The notes under the pieces were generated by a model. It saw only the letters and a list, made by a program, of their open reading frames with translations, was not told where the DNA came from and ran no database searches. This document shows, piece by piece, positions 12,401-24,800 of a stretch of DNA of 64,000 nucleotides. This DNA is from Misgurnus anguillicaudatus (Eukaryota > Chordata > Actinopteri > Cypriniformes > Cobitidae). The stretch spans positions 26,024,501 to 26,088,500 of the forward strand of contig NC_073361.2 of the NCBI RefSeq assembly GCF_027580225.2, written 5' to 3'. The translations under genes were made by a program, and so were the position numbers. The number at the start of each line of letters is the position of its first letter. The stretch's first letter is position 1.

Positions 12401-15400
12401 TTAGCATAGCTTAGCACAATCCATTGAATCTGATTAGACCATTAGCATCGCGCTCAAAAATGACCCAAGTGTTTCGATATTTTTCCTATTTAGAACTTGA
12501 CTCTTCTGAAGTTACATCGTGTATTAAGACCAACAGAAAATGTAAAGTTGTGATTTTCTAGGCAGATATGGCGATGAACTATACTCTCATTCTGGCGTAA
12601 TAATCAAGGAATTTGTTGCAGTAACATGGCTCCAGGAGGAGCAATAACCATACGTAGCAGCCGAAAGTAGTCCCTTAGTAACTGTCAATGGCAAATGACT
12701 ATTTTCAGGCAGTGCGTAATATCACTACGCCTGCTGCAGCCATGTTACGGCAGCAAAGTCCTTGATTATTACGCCAGAATGAGAGTATAGTTTCTAGCCA
12801 TATCTGCCTAGAAAATCACAACTTTTAATTTTCTGTCGGTCTTAGTACACGATGTAACTACAGAAGAGTCAAGTTTTAAATGGGAAAAATATTGTAACTC
12901 TTTAGTTATTTTTTGCGCGATGCCAATGGTCCAACCAGATTCAATGGATTGTGCCAAGCCATGCCAAAAGTGGTATCGCAAGACCCGGAGATCTGCTGAA
13001 TGGATTCCAAAACGGTAAAAATCAAATGTTTAACTCTGGAAAATGAGCATATTTTCAAAAACGTGGAGTGTCCCTTTAAAGGGCACCTATTATGCAACAT
13101 CCACTTTTACAAGGTGTTTGGACATAATGTGTGTTCATGTTTCACCCTACGATGAAAAAAATTCACCTGCTCTATGTTTTTTAATCCCCATTAAACCAAA
13201 GCAGTCTCATTGAATATGCTGTTTTGATTCTCTTATCAATGTGAGGTCACACTGATAAAGCCCCGCCCTCTAACAGTCCTGCATTACCGTAGTTTCCACC
13301 TTCAACATGTTGTACTCTGTCTACTACATACTTTTGTCTTAGACTTATATTACTTCATCACTGCAATTAGCAATTTGCAATCTAAATGCCCCATAAAACA
13401 GTTTTAATTTACATTTATTCTAATTGACTTAAAAAAAATAGATCACAACAAACTTCCTTGTATACATTTTAACTTTGACTTTCTACTTCCTTCTGACAGA
13501 CTTGTAGCTATTTTCTCTTATGTCTGTCTTTTATCTAACTTTTATCTTATTTAAACCTAGCTTCGGTTTACACTTTTTTTACCTTTTTACTCTTTTTCTC
13601 TTTGGCCGAGGCATCATCCAGCACAGCAAAGAGAGACAATCTGTCACACGCTAGTCTGCTCTCCAGAGGTGCGAGAGACAGACAGATGCATTCTCTGCAC
13701 TGCCTGCTTCACCCACACACACACATTCACACGCTCCCTAAACCCATAGCTGGCCAGATGGGCAGGGAGGTGAGCAAAGCTGCGGACAGCCATGCAAGCA
13801 TGCTAAGTAGACAGACATGCATACGCATACACCTTCACTTAGCTGTCCACTGAGAGACAAAAGGTTCCTGGAAGAGCAATCAGGCTAAGGTGGCTTCAGT
13901 CTACACATGCTGTTCACATCTCTCTCTCTCTCTCTCCCTCCCTTTATATTTATTTCTAAATCCCCTCATAGCTGGGTCATGCGGTAGACCTAACGTGTGA
14001 TAGACAGACACAGACTATGAAATATTCATGGCAGGCTGCGTGAGATGTTTGTGGATCAGGTCAGTTTCAACATACACGACTGGACGTGCAGCTTCTCCAT
14101 AGAGCTGATTATACTAGTGCCCCAATGGAGGATTCTGTTGTGTATTATATTGCCCCCTACTGGTGACTTTTATACATGGTTTATAGAAATAAGACACGAA
14201 CGATACTGCTCCAAGCGGACATTATTGGTAAAGCAGACATTTAAGGACATTGAAATAAATTGCCTGTTTGTTAAAAATGTTTATGGCCTCATCTTGAATG
14301 ATTTACAAGTGTACATAAATTCCTAAAAAATTAAATACTTTCTCAGCCTTGGAAATGACTTGAAAGTGGACAAGGCCAATGATGTAAGGATTGTTTGTTT
14401 GTCTACTTTATTTATAGAGCACTTTTCAGACAACATGTAGCTGATACAAAGTGCTGTACAAGAGAAAGAAGAAAAGAATTGTGAAAAATAATTTTAAAGA
14501 ATTAGTCAATTTTCATTAAAAAAAAAGATAATTTCTTCACCACCATGTCATCCAAAATGTTGATGTCTTTCTTTGTTCAGTTGAAAAGAAATTATGTTTT
14601 TTGAGGAAAACATTCCAGGATTTTTCTCATTTTAAATGGACTTTAATGGACCCCAACACTTAACAGTTTTAATGCCGTTTAAAATTGCAGTTTCAAAGGA
14701 AGCATTTAGGGTCTTATCTAGCGAAACAATTGTCATTTTTGCCAAAAAAAAATAGAAATATGCACTTTTAAACCACAACTTCTTGTCTAACTCCGGCTGT
14801 GTGACGAGCCAGCGCGACCTCACGTAAACGTCATCACGTCAAGAGGTCACGGATGTGGAGAAAGAGGATTGTTCCGACGTTGTTGTATGTGAAATGATAA
14901 TAATTAATGTCTTTGTGTCAGTTTATTGTTTAAAATCGTCCGCAAATGTGTGTTTCATATATGTAACGCGTGACCTTTCCACGTCATTACGCAATGACGT
15001 GAGGTCGCGCTGGCTCGTCGCACAGCCGGAGGAAAAAGAGATGTTGTGGTTTAAAAGTGCATATTTTTTGTTTTTCTTGCCAAAAATGACAATCGTTTAG
15101 ATAAGACCCGTATGGCTCGTTTGGGATCGTTTAGAGTCTTTTGAAACTGCGTTGAAACTGCAATTTTTAACTGCATTTAAACTGTTAAGTGTTGGTGTCC
15201 ATTAAAGTCCATTAAAATGAGAAAAATCCTGGAATGTTTTCCTCAGGAAACATGGTTTCTTCTCTACTGAACGGGGAGGGACGTCAACATTTTGGATGAC
15301 ATGGTGTTGGGTAAATTATCTGGATTTTTTTTAAAGAAAATGGAATAATCCTTTAACCAGTTACATCATAAACATCATTTTTCAATGTTTAATGATCCAA

Positions 15401-15778
15401 CTAATTGCCAATAGATACAATTGCTTCTCTCACTACAAAAAAATGTTTATTATCTGAGACAAAAATAAAAATTAATGATAAAAATGGTCCCTAGCTGTCA
15501 CTTGGAAAGTTTACCCTTTAAAAATGTACACATTTGCATCTGCAGAGGTCATATTAGTGGCTATCTCAGAGGTACATTTTGGTATCAAATATATACATAT
15601 ATGTACCTAAATATATATTAGGGCTGCCAAAAAATATGTGTGTGCGTAATATATGTGTGCATGTGCGTGCGTATATATTATCTATATATAAATACACATA
15701 TACATGTATGAATTAAAAAAAAAAATTATTTAGCTATATTTTTATTTTTATTTAAAATATTAAATATATCAATATACA

Positions 15779-15855
<77 letters not shown>

Positions 15856-18800
15856 CACACATGTTTCTACATACAAACATTAATGTGTGTTTATTTATAT
15901 ATATAAAATAATTACACACAGAGCACACACATAAATTATGATAAAAACTTTTATTTGGTATGTGATTAATCGCAATTAATTTTTTGACAGCCCTAGTATA
16001 TACAGGTACCTTTTTAAAGGGTTAAAGTATTTAAACAATGCATTATTTTTAAACATGTCACAAATAAGCAGGTATACAGTAAAAAAAGATGTCAAACCTG
16101 TAGAAGCAGATGATATTTAAGAACCCTCTGCATTGGAACAACCAGCAGATCTCTCAGAGTAAACTTCCCATTATTGGCTCGTTTGGAGCATAACTAAAAT
16201 TAATAACAAACAAACAATGCATATGTACATTTCCACACAGTTGAGTATTGTGCATTAATGCGTTCATACAATGAGCAAAATATTACATGAATATGTTATG
16301 TACTGTTCACAACCACCAGGGGGCAGTGTTATACAGCAAATAAACATCAATTTTAGTTGCAAAATAATTATTCTGTCAAAAAAAACTTTTCGGGAAAAAA
16401 TCTTAAACTAAAATTTAAATTCTCAAAAGTTTCACAAAAGCATTTTACCTCTAACATCTGCCTGAGATCCTCTCTGTTCTTACACATGTCATCCAAACAC
16501 GCTATGGCCAATTCAACTTGACTGCAGTATTTCCCATACAGGACTAATCTATTACAGTGGAAAACAGATGCATGTGTGAGAATAAAAGAGAGAAGAAACA
16601 GATAATGTGTGATGATAATAATAGACACAAATTTCTCACCTCTCTTTGTAATTGATAAAGATCTGGTACAGGTTGCTGGCATTATGCTGAAGAACAGAGT
16701 CCTGGACCTCCTTCAGAAGGCTTGTGTGCACTTTTACAAGATCCTGTTCGAGATAATGTGATAAGATTAGGCATCGGTACAGTGAGACACAGGTTAATGC
16801 TATAAAGGATTCGTGATTGTGACTCACTGGAATATTGATGAACACTTTTTCAACCTCCGAGCTGGAAAGCGACTGTCCCAAAGGCTTCATGAAAAACTGT
16901 GGATAATTTACACTTTAAGAAAGCTGAAATGGGTATGACATATAATGGCATCACTAAACTGACTTAATAAGTCTCATACAGTGTTTCTTACACATGACAA
17001 TAAAAATATATTCACAACATATGATTCACGACTGGAAATACACTTTGTCATCCACTTGGTACAGACAGCTGTTTTATATATTAGTTTTGTATTAAGGTCA
17101 TAAAATACAATATTGTAATGACCTGTAAGATATTGTGATCCATGATAATAAGTGCAAAATATGATTTTGGACACCAAATGTACCTGCAATTATAAAATCA
17201 TCCAACATAATATGTTTGTCTTCAAAATCTTTGTTGTTGTGTTTATGTTTCATGTTTTTAGTAACTAATACCAAAACATTATTGCACTATAAAAATACAA
17301 TAAATAATACCAACTTACTTTGGTGCAAGCTATAATTACCATAGTAAATACTGTAAAGGTAGTTGCATACAGGTAATATGGTACAGTATGATAGTACCAT
17401 ATAGCAGGGGTTTTCAAACTTTTTTGTCAGCCGAACCCCCTTGACCTTAATTATTTACTTTAACTGCAATGAAAATATTATAAAATATTAAAATACGTAT
17501 ATTTAATATTAGTAAATATTTCAATAATCTAATAGCAAATACATTTGCATATTTAACTTAAAAAAATATTTTTCATCTGTGTTAAACTTTTTATCAGTAG
17601 TATTTTACATAATTATTGTTATTATTACCTGTTATTGGACCTACATCTGGTGTAATTTTCTTTTATTGGTACATAAAACATAGACCTATCTGTCCATTCT
17701 CAGTTTTCTGATATATAGTAGTGTTGGGTAATGGTCACATGACATTCAGATTAAATAAAATAAATTATATTTTTGTTAGTCTTTTATTTAAATTGTTTTT
17801 TTTTTCTAAAATAATTTATTTGCATTTTATGATTTAATTAAAATTGAATATCAACTCACGAATCCCCTGCAATTCCCCAGTAAACCACTAGGGGGACCCT
17901 ACCATATAGCATACAGGTAATGAGGAGCATTACCACCTCAAACAAGCTATAATGTTACAGTAAGGCTGATTATATGGACTGTGAGTTCATACTTTCTCTA
18001 TAGAGTCCAGCGTTTCTGTATATTTCTCCTCCGTCTGTTTGATTTCCATCAGACAGCAGCTCCTGACGTCGGTCTCTGCCTGTTTCTGCAATTACAACAA
18101 ACAAATTTTTACAGAGACAAATGTCTCACATTACTGTAAAGGACATTTCACACATTATTATGATGTTATGGCTTAAATTACACATTTTTAGGGTAGGTGA
18201 AAGTTGCACACCTGCGGCTGAACCTGCTCGACCTTCATCAAATCTTCATACACCTCTCCACCTTCATCATCGTCGTACACGCAGTCATAGAGATCTTCCT
18301 CATCTTCCACGCCATTCTCACTGAGACACACAGAGCATTAACAACAACGTTGACCAGACATTCAAGAAAAATCCTCAAGGGGCTTCGATGCTGGATAGAG
18401 ATTTGTTTGCTGTAATTCACAGATGCATTTGTTTCACACTAAACAACAGCAGACAGCGATGCGAGAGCGATGAAAGATAGGACAGAAAGACCCATGAGAA
18501 GAGCTGATATGTTAAAACACTTGAGCAGATCTGATAAAAACTCTTCGCAAAATGGCTCAATGGGAGTTTAAAAAGATTATGTTTCCCTTGACTAAATTAA
18601 ACAGATGGTAAAATTATTCAGTCGCAGTTAAACCAAGAGCCCAAACTGAAATGAACTGTCATTTCAGCTGAGTCAGGACCTGAAGTCACACAGATAACTT
18701 TTCCATATGGGTGGAAAAAAGATATTGTGTTAACCGCATCTGTAGTTTGAATTTATGACAAATCAGTTTCAAATTGACTCTCTGACAAAGACAAAATCAC

Positions 18801-21800
18801 AGCAAAGCTCCCACATGAGAAAATGTTTCATCATTACACATGGAAAATGATCTTCAGCTTGATAAAACCAGAAGGTTGTACCATGACACACTGTGATGTG
18901 CTTAAAAACAGATGTAGATGGGGTCAGGCCAAAATAAAGTGACAGTAACATCAAAATCTGCTAAACATCCATTCAATTCTATCTGTAGGCCTGCTAGTTT
19001 GCATAGTTAGGAAACCTTATGCAATTTACTTTTATAAAGTAACAAACTTTATGGTATACCTACTCTTAAATTTATCCTAAAAATGAATAATAATCGTTGA
19101 CAATGTCAAATATACAATGAATGGGAATCGTATAGCTCGCATACTGTTGCACTGGAAAGAAAAGGAAAATAAAGAAATCCTTAACTCTAATGCTACATAC
19201 ACACCAAACGCGGGGCATCGTGTTACTCGCTTTAGATTACTCGCGGGATTAAACTTCGTGTCAAGCGAATTTTTCGTTTGAGTTGAATATTTTCAACTTG
19301 GGCAAAGACACGTTTGAGGCGAATAAGGCGTGTTTTTGAGGCGAATAGGGCGTGTTTTCGCGGCAAAAGCACCACCCATAACGCGTCATTCGCATCGCCC
19401 CACGCGATTACGCATCTGATCGTGGCTTTGCATTGACTTTGTATGTAATCTACTCGCGCAAATCGTTGAACTCGTGTCTTGTGTGAACACACAGTAAAGG
19501 TTAACTCTAATGCTACGTACACACCAAACGCTGGGCATCGCGTTACTCACTCTAGATTACTCGCGGGATTTAACTTTGTTTCATGCAAATTTTTCGCTCG
19601 AGTTGAATATTTTCAACTTGGGCGAAGACGCATTTGATGCGAATAGCGCGTGTTTTCGCAGCAAACGCTCCGCCCATATCGAATCATTTGCATCCCCCAC
19701 ACGAGGACCCATCTGATTGCATCTTTGCATTGACTTTGTTTGTAATCTACTCGCGCAAATCGTTGATCTAGCATCTGTGTGAACCCACAGTAAAGGTTAA
19801 CTCTAATGCTATGTACACACTAAACGCTGGGCATCGCGTTACGCGCTCTAGATTACTTGCGGGATTTTACTTTTGTCATGGGAATTTTTCGGTCGAGTTG
19901 AATATTTTCAACCTGGGCGAAGACGCGTTTCATGCGAATAGCGCGTGTTTTCGCGGCAAAAGCACCGCCCGTATCACGTCATTCACATCGTCCCACGCGA
20001 CGACGCATCTGATCGTGGCTTTGCATTGACTTTGTATGTAATCTACTCACGCAAATCGTTGAACTCGCAACTGGTGTGAACCCACAGTACAGGTGATATA
20101 TGATATTACTAAAATAATAACCTGAAAGAAGATAGAAGATGCATTTGTTTTTTTGAAAATTTTATCTGATTTCTCAAATCGAGGTATTTAAGAGATCCCA
20201 TACAGCAAAAAATGTATTTGTCTGTACAATATATATATATATATACATTTACAGCAAAAAATGTATTTGTCTGTACAATATATATATATATATATACATT
20301 TTTTAAAATAGATATATTCTAGTGCTGTGTTCAAAATATCGATACGACGATACATCGATACAGCACCTTCCGTATCGATTTGGATGCACTTTTGAAAATA
20401 GCATTACGAATCGCTGTTGATCCGTGATCCGTGATCCATATGTAAAGGACGCATGTAACTCGCGGAGTACATAGAGTTAAAGGTAGCGGGGTATACTTTC
20501 ACTTTCCTTGTCCGTCTAGCGGGCACACTCATCTGCACAACTTTCTCTCGCACGCCGCATGTTCTCTCTCTCTCTCTCTCGTATTTAAAATCAATGGGTT
20601 CAGTATGAAAGCGCAGATATCTTAGCCTATACTGCTGCAAAGGGCTTTATTAGCCACTCTTTCATAAAACAGTACTCATGTTTTTGGGAAGAAACACGAT
20701 AAAGAGCTGCATGTGAAAAGTGTAGGTCTAGAGAAGAGATACAGAGCTACTTCAAACTATAGCTGTCACATTAATAATCTGATTTCTATTAAATAGTATT
20801 AAGCCTGACTTGCATGTACTTATACATATATTCATAGATATAAAATAATTAAATGAGAGACAAATATAATGCCTAGAGTAAGGCACCATCTTTGTAAAAC
20901 TGCTTTGAAAAAAAACATAAGTACTAACTTAATTTTAAGTATTTCTACGAGTTACCCCAAAAGCTAATAAATGAATGGCAAAAACACAACTGTTACAACA
21001 CTGCTTATTCAATGTACAATAAACAGATAATAAAAATAATGATGTTACTAAATTCTGAACAAAAATGTAATTCAAAATAGTCTTGTATATGATGCGCATC
21101 GTATCGTGGACTAGTATTGGAATATGTATCGTATTGGGAAATTGTTGGTGATACACGCCCCTAATATATTCAACTACATATTCAATATATATCAAAATGT
21201 CTTTGAGGGGCAACAAATACATTTCAAATTTTACAACCCATACTGCAAAAAAATATTTTTTCCTGGCTAAAATACAACTAAATTTTTAGTTTCAAATTTT
21301 AAAAGTTTTTCTTTTAATGCAACATGAATATAAATTCTTTAAAATATATTTGTTTTTAAAATATATTTTAAAATATACAAAAAAGTCCAAAAAATATATT
21401 GGTGAAAATTTAATTTCTGTAAACATTTCAAAATATATTTCAGTTCATATATTTTTGGCACCTTTTTTGTATATTTTAAAATATATTTAAAATTATATTT
21501 AAAATATTTTTTTTTTGCCATATAGAATCTCATACAATTTCTTTTCAATTGGTGTGTTTTCTTTATTCAAGCCGATTTCCCTTAATGTGGCAATTGTGAT
21601 ATCATATGACAGTATGATTCAGCTACAATTTCCCAACACTCACATACTATATACTTATTTGTGTACTTATCACAGTGTGTAGGGGTGTGTAGGAGTGTAG
21701 TACACTAGTTTGTAGAACAAAAGACTAACACTTTTGGACTGTTCCTGTGGGGTGTGAGATCAAAACAGTACTGCTGTGCTCTCCATAGTCCTGTTACACA

Positions 21801-24800
21801 GTTTTTTTTAATGTGTGTTTGTTCCTGGCTGTCCACTGGAGTGAGAGACTTTATACAGTATGTGGCAGTACTGGGAACACTGGCAAACGGCCAAAGGCAA
21901 TATCTGACAGCTAATGTCAGATGCTGTTACCTTAGTGGTGTGTTGGGCTTAGTGAACTGACAGAAATGACCATGTGTGTGTGTATGTGTAGATTATAGCA
22001 TAGCAGAATATGTTGGTATCGACCCATATATCTTTTTTTAACAAAAGCTTTGAAAAGTGGGAATGATTATAGTATGATATGGTTTGTTATAGCATGGTAT
22101 AATATAGTAAAAAGGGCTTACTCTATCAGATCCTCAAGGTGGTTATAAATGTCCTCATCTTCAACACTTTCTTCTGTTGGAAATGGCCTGAAAAAAGAGA
22201 GAGACAGACTAATGTTAATATGTTTTCATCTTCAAATAAACAGAATTACATCTTATTTCTAAACATACCTTATTCCAGTTTGCTGTGCTATATAAGTATG
22301 TGAAAGCTTGGACAATGTGTCCATAACCTAAAAGCAAAAAGATCAATACATTTATTAATATCAAAAATAGATATTACTTGCAAAAGTAAATGATAATGTA
22401 CAGTCAGATGGGCATTATAAAAAAATGCACACTGACAGGGTGATCTGAAACAATATTTTCTCCTAAAAAGTAAATATGACATATTGAAATGAGTTAAAGT
22501 TATTATATTATGTAAAAACTACAAGTAGGAAATCAGTTCACAATAATATTTTCATTGCTAAACACCGCAATTGGCTTTTTTTTCAAGTTAAATATCTCTA
22601 TGAATAAATTACACTTCATATAAACATTAAAATGCATTAAAAATAATAATAGACAACAACAGACATATATTCTGCATATCAGAAGTGTTACTATTAATAT
22701 AATCATGATCAAGGCAGTAATTATAAACAGAACTGCAGCACTACTTTGAACCAGCAGGGGTCAGTGTGCATCAAGCTGTATGTTTCAATACTGTTACAGT
22801 AGATGTTAACATTGACAATCAACCTCTGAGACCAAAATAATGACATATGCATTAAATTCATTCAACACTATGAGTGTTCACCACCCAACATTTCACTAAA
22901 TTTCTCATCCTGAGTCCTGAAAATTCTTCAGTATCTCTTCAAGTGATTTAATTCAACAAAATCAACTGTCACATACAGAAAGATTAATGCACACAAAGCC
23001 AGAAAAATGGTTAACAATTGGTCCCTAGTTGTCACAGTGGCAGTACCCTTTCAAAACGTACACATTTGTACCCAAATATTTTTTATAAGTACCTCAGAGG
23101 CACAAGAGTGCATGTTAAAATTGGTACCAAATGTATACATATCTGTATCTGTAAATGTTACATATTGGGATTTTATTAAAGGACACTGCCGCAGTGACAG
23201 CTTTTTGACCATTTTTTCTGACAGTGGTTGCATTGCACAGGTCAATTGTGCATTCAAATACAGACAAGCAAAGCCATCAAACTAATTATGTCATGGATAG
23301 GTGCAAATATTGTAACATAGTAGTGATTCCAGCTGAAACTTGTTGGTTATTATTCAGCTGTATTTGTGTAGATGTGCATTTGAACACATTGTGCCTGGGG
23401 AGGATGCATTCAGAAATCAATCGCGATCACACCAGCTCGGATGAACTCTGCTTTCTGCATGACAGCTGCATTACATTATGAAAACAGAGACGAAACCGAG
23501 TCAAGCGTGAAGCTATGAATCCGTGCATAAAACTGTTGCTAAGAGAACAGGAGAGAGAGATTGGGCTCCCTATTAAAGTCCTGTCTTGCAAAGAGGGTTA
23601 ACATCTGATTCAATGCAATTAATTTTTAAAACAGTCTGATGATGGTGGTGCATAATTTATTTTGAATCAAAAATATATTACCGTAAAAAAATATACTGCA
23701 TATCTATTATATTGCACCACAAAAGTCAGTTAGAAAAGCTGCAAATTGTATTTTAAATAATTAATAATGTGCAAATGTTTTTATAAAAGACAAAAAAAAT
23801 CAAAGACTCTTGACTTTGCAATGACTTGCTTCAAAAGTGGCTTAGTAATGCAAAAAATACCTTATAAGTCGGATATAAAGTTGGTTGTGTTTTACTCAAT
23901 TCATAAACATTGCATTTGGGCAATCTCTATTGGGATTTCCACATCTTCACCTACACGCATTTACACTTAAACCGGAAAGACTTGAATACGGGCTTGTTAC
24001 AGTAATGTTCCACAAGGTATAGCACCAAACAGCGGATCTGTTGCATTACCCGAATATGTTTTATAGTGGGTGTACATGCTGAGATATCATTGCTGACACA
24101 CACCGGATATTATGTTAACTCTTAAAAGAGATGAATGGGTCGCCTAGCTTCCTGTACAGGCTAGACTTCAAGTGACATCTCAAAGGTATCAGTTTTCACT
24201 CTGTACATGGTTAAGGAGTATGCATTTGTCATTAAAATCTGCAAATGTACAGGAAGACCAAATATGGCAGCTTAAGCACAATAGGCAAATAATACTTTCG
24301 TTTATAAGACGTAACGGAGCGTTAGGAAATTTCCTGACGTTGCAAAAATAGCATCACGAATGGCACAAAAATCTTACTAAGTGTGATGGGGAACTTGGAG
24401 CGCCTGATGTTGGTAACATTTAGAAAAGGGAAGGTCCTGCATACCGACAGACCATTGCTATGGAAAGACTGGATAAAGACTTCCAAAACACAGAGAAAAG
24501 CCCCTTTATCATTTGAATCTAAATTTATTTGTCTGTGCTTGCAAAACAGGGTGACGGAGAGAAAAATGGTCTGGGTAGACTTTAACAGGTGCCAAACTTT
24601 AAATGCATTGTTTTACATTCGGTACGCCTAAAGGGTGAATTCATGACCATGATGTGTTTCCTATGAATCCAAACACACCGAGAATTTATTTCACTCTACA
24701 AACATTATTTGCTTCATTTCTTATAAACCTGTGCAAAGATGAAAGTTTTTCGGGTTGGTTTATAGATACAGATCTATTGAAATGACAGCACTGGGATTTC

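Larger units (their letters stand above)
15490..16022. repeat. GGTACC-type repeat copy 1, interrupted by a hAT MITE
   Basis: Left part 15490-15618 (CCTAGCTGTCACTT, AGAGGTACATTTTGGTA, TATATGTACCTAAATA) and right part 15996-16022 belong to one element, related to 23018-23222, 32390-32506, 52510-52700 and 61222-61815. The 15619-15995 hAT element splits it. Confidence 0.65.
9226..16097 (-). other. vav3 intron 10 (6.9 kb)
   Basis: Repeat-rich in three blocks: 9408-10012, 12279-13320 and 14494-16022. In between, 10020-11850 and 13330-14490 look unique except for a Tc1-like relic (about 10500-10620), short (GA)n/(CT)n runs (11036-11060, 13919-13938) and a 100-bp hairpin (11853-11952). No exon-like ORF with family similarity was seen; the 140-aa minus-strand ORF at 10509-10931 appears to be chance. 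Confidence 0.6.
18321..22121 (-). other. vav3 intron 4 (3.8 kb)
   Basis: 18321-19180 looks unique and non-coding. 19181-20087 is a MITE triplet, 20202-20301 a small tandem duplication, 20320-21163 a hAT element, 21239-21530 an AT-rich inverted-repeat element. 21531-22110 shows nothing recognised. Confidence 0.6.

Noticed and set aside
19191..20087. CRISPR-like array of repeats and spacers
   Set aside because: The repeats are about 290 bp with transposon ends and 16-bp identical linkers in a vertebrate intron; not CRISPR.
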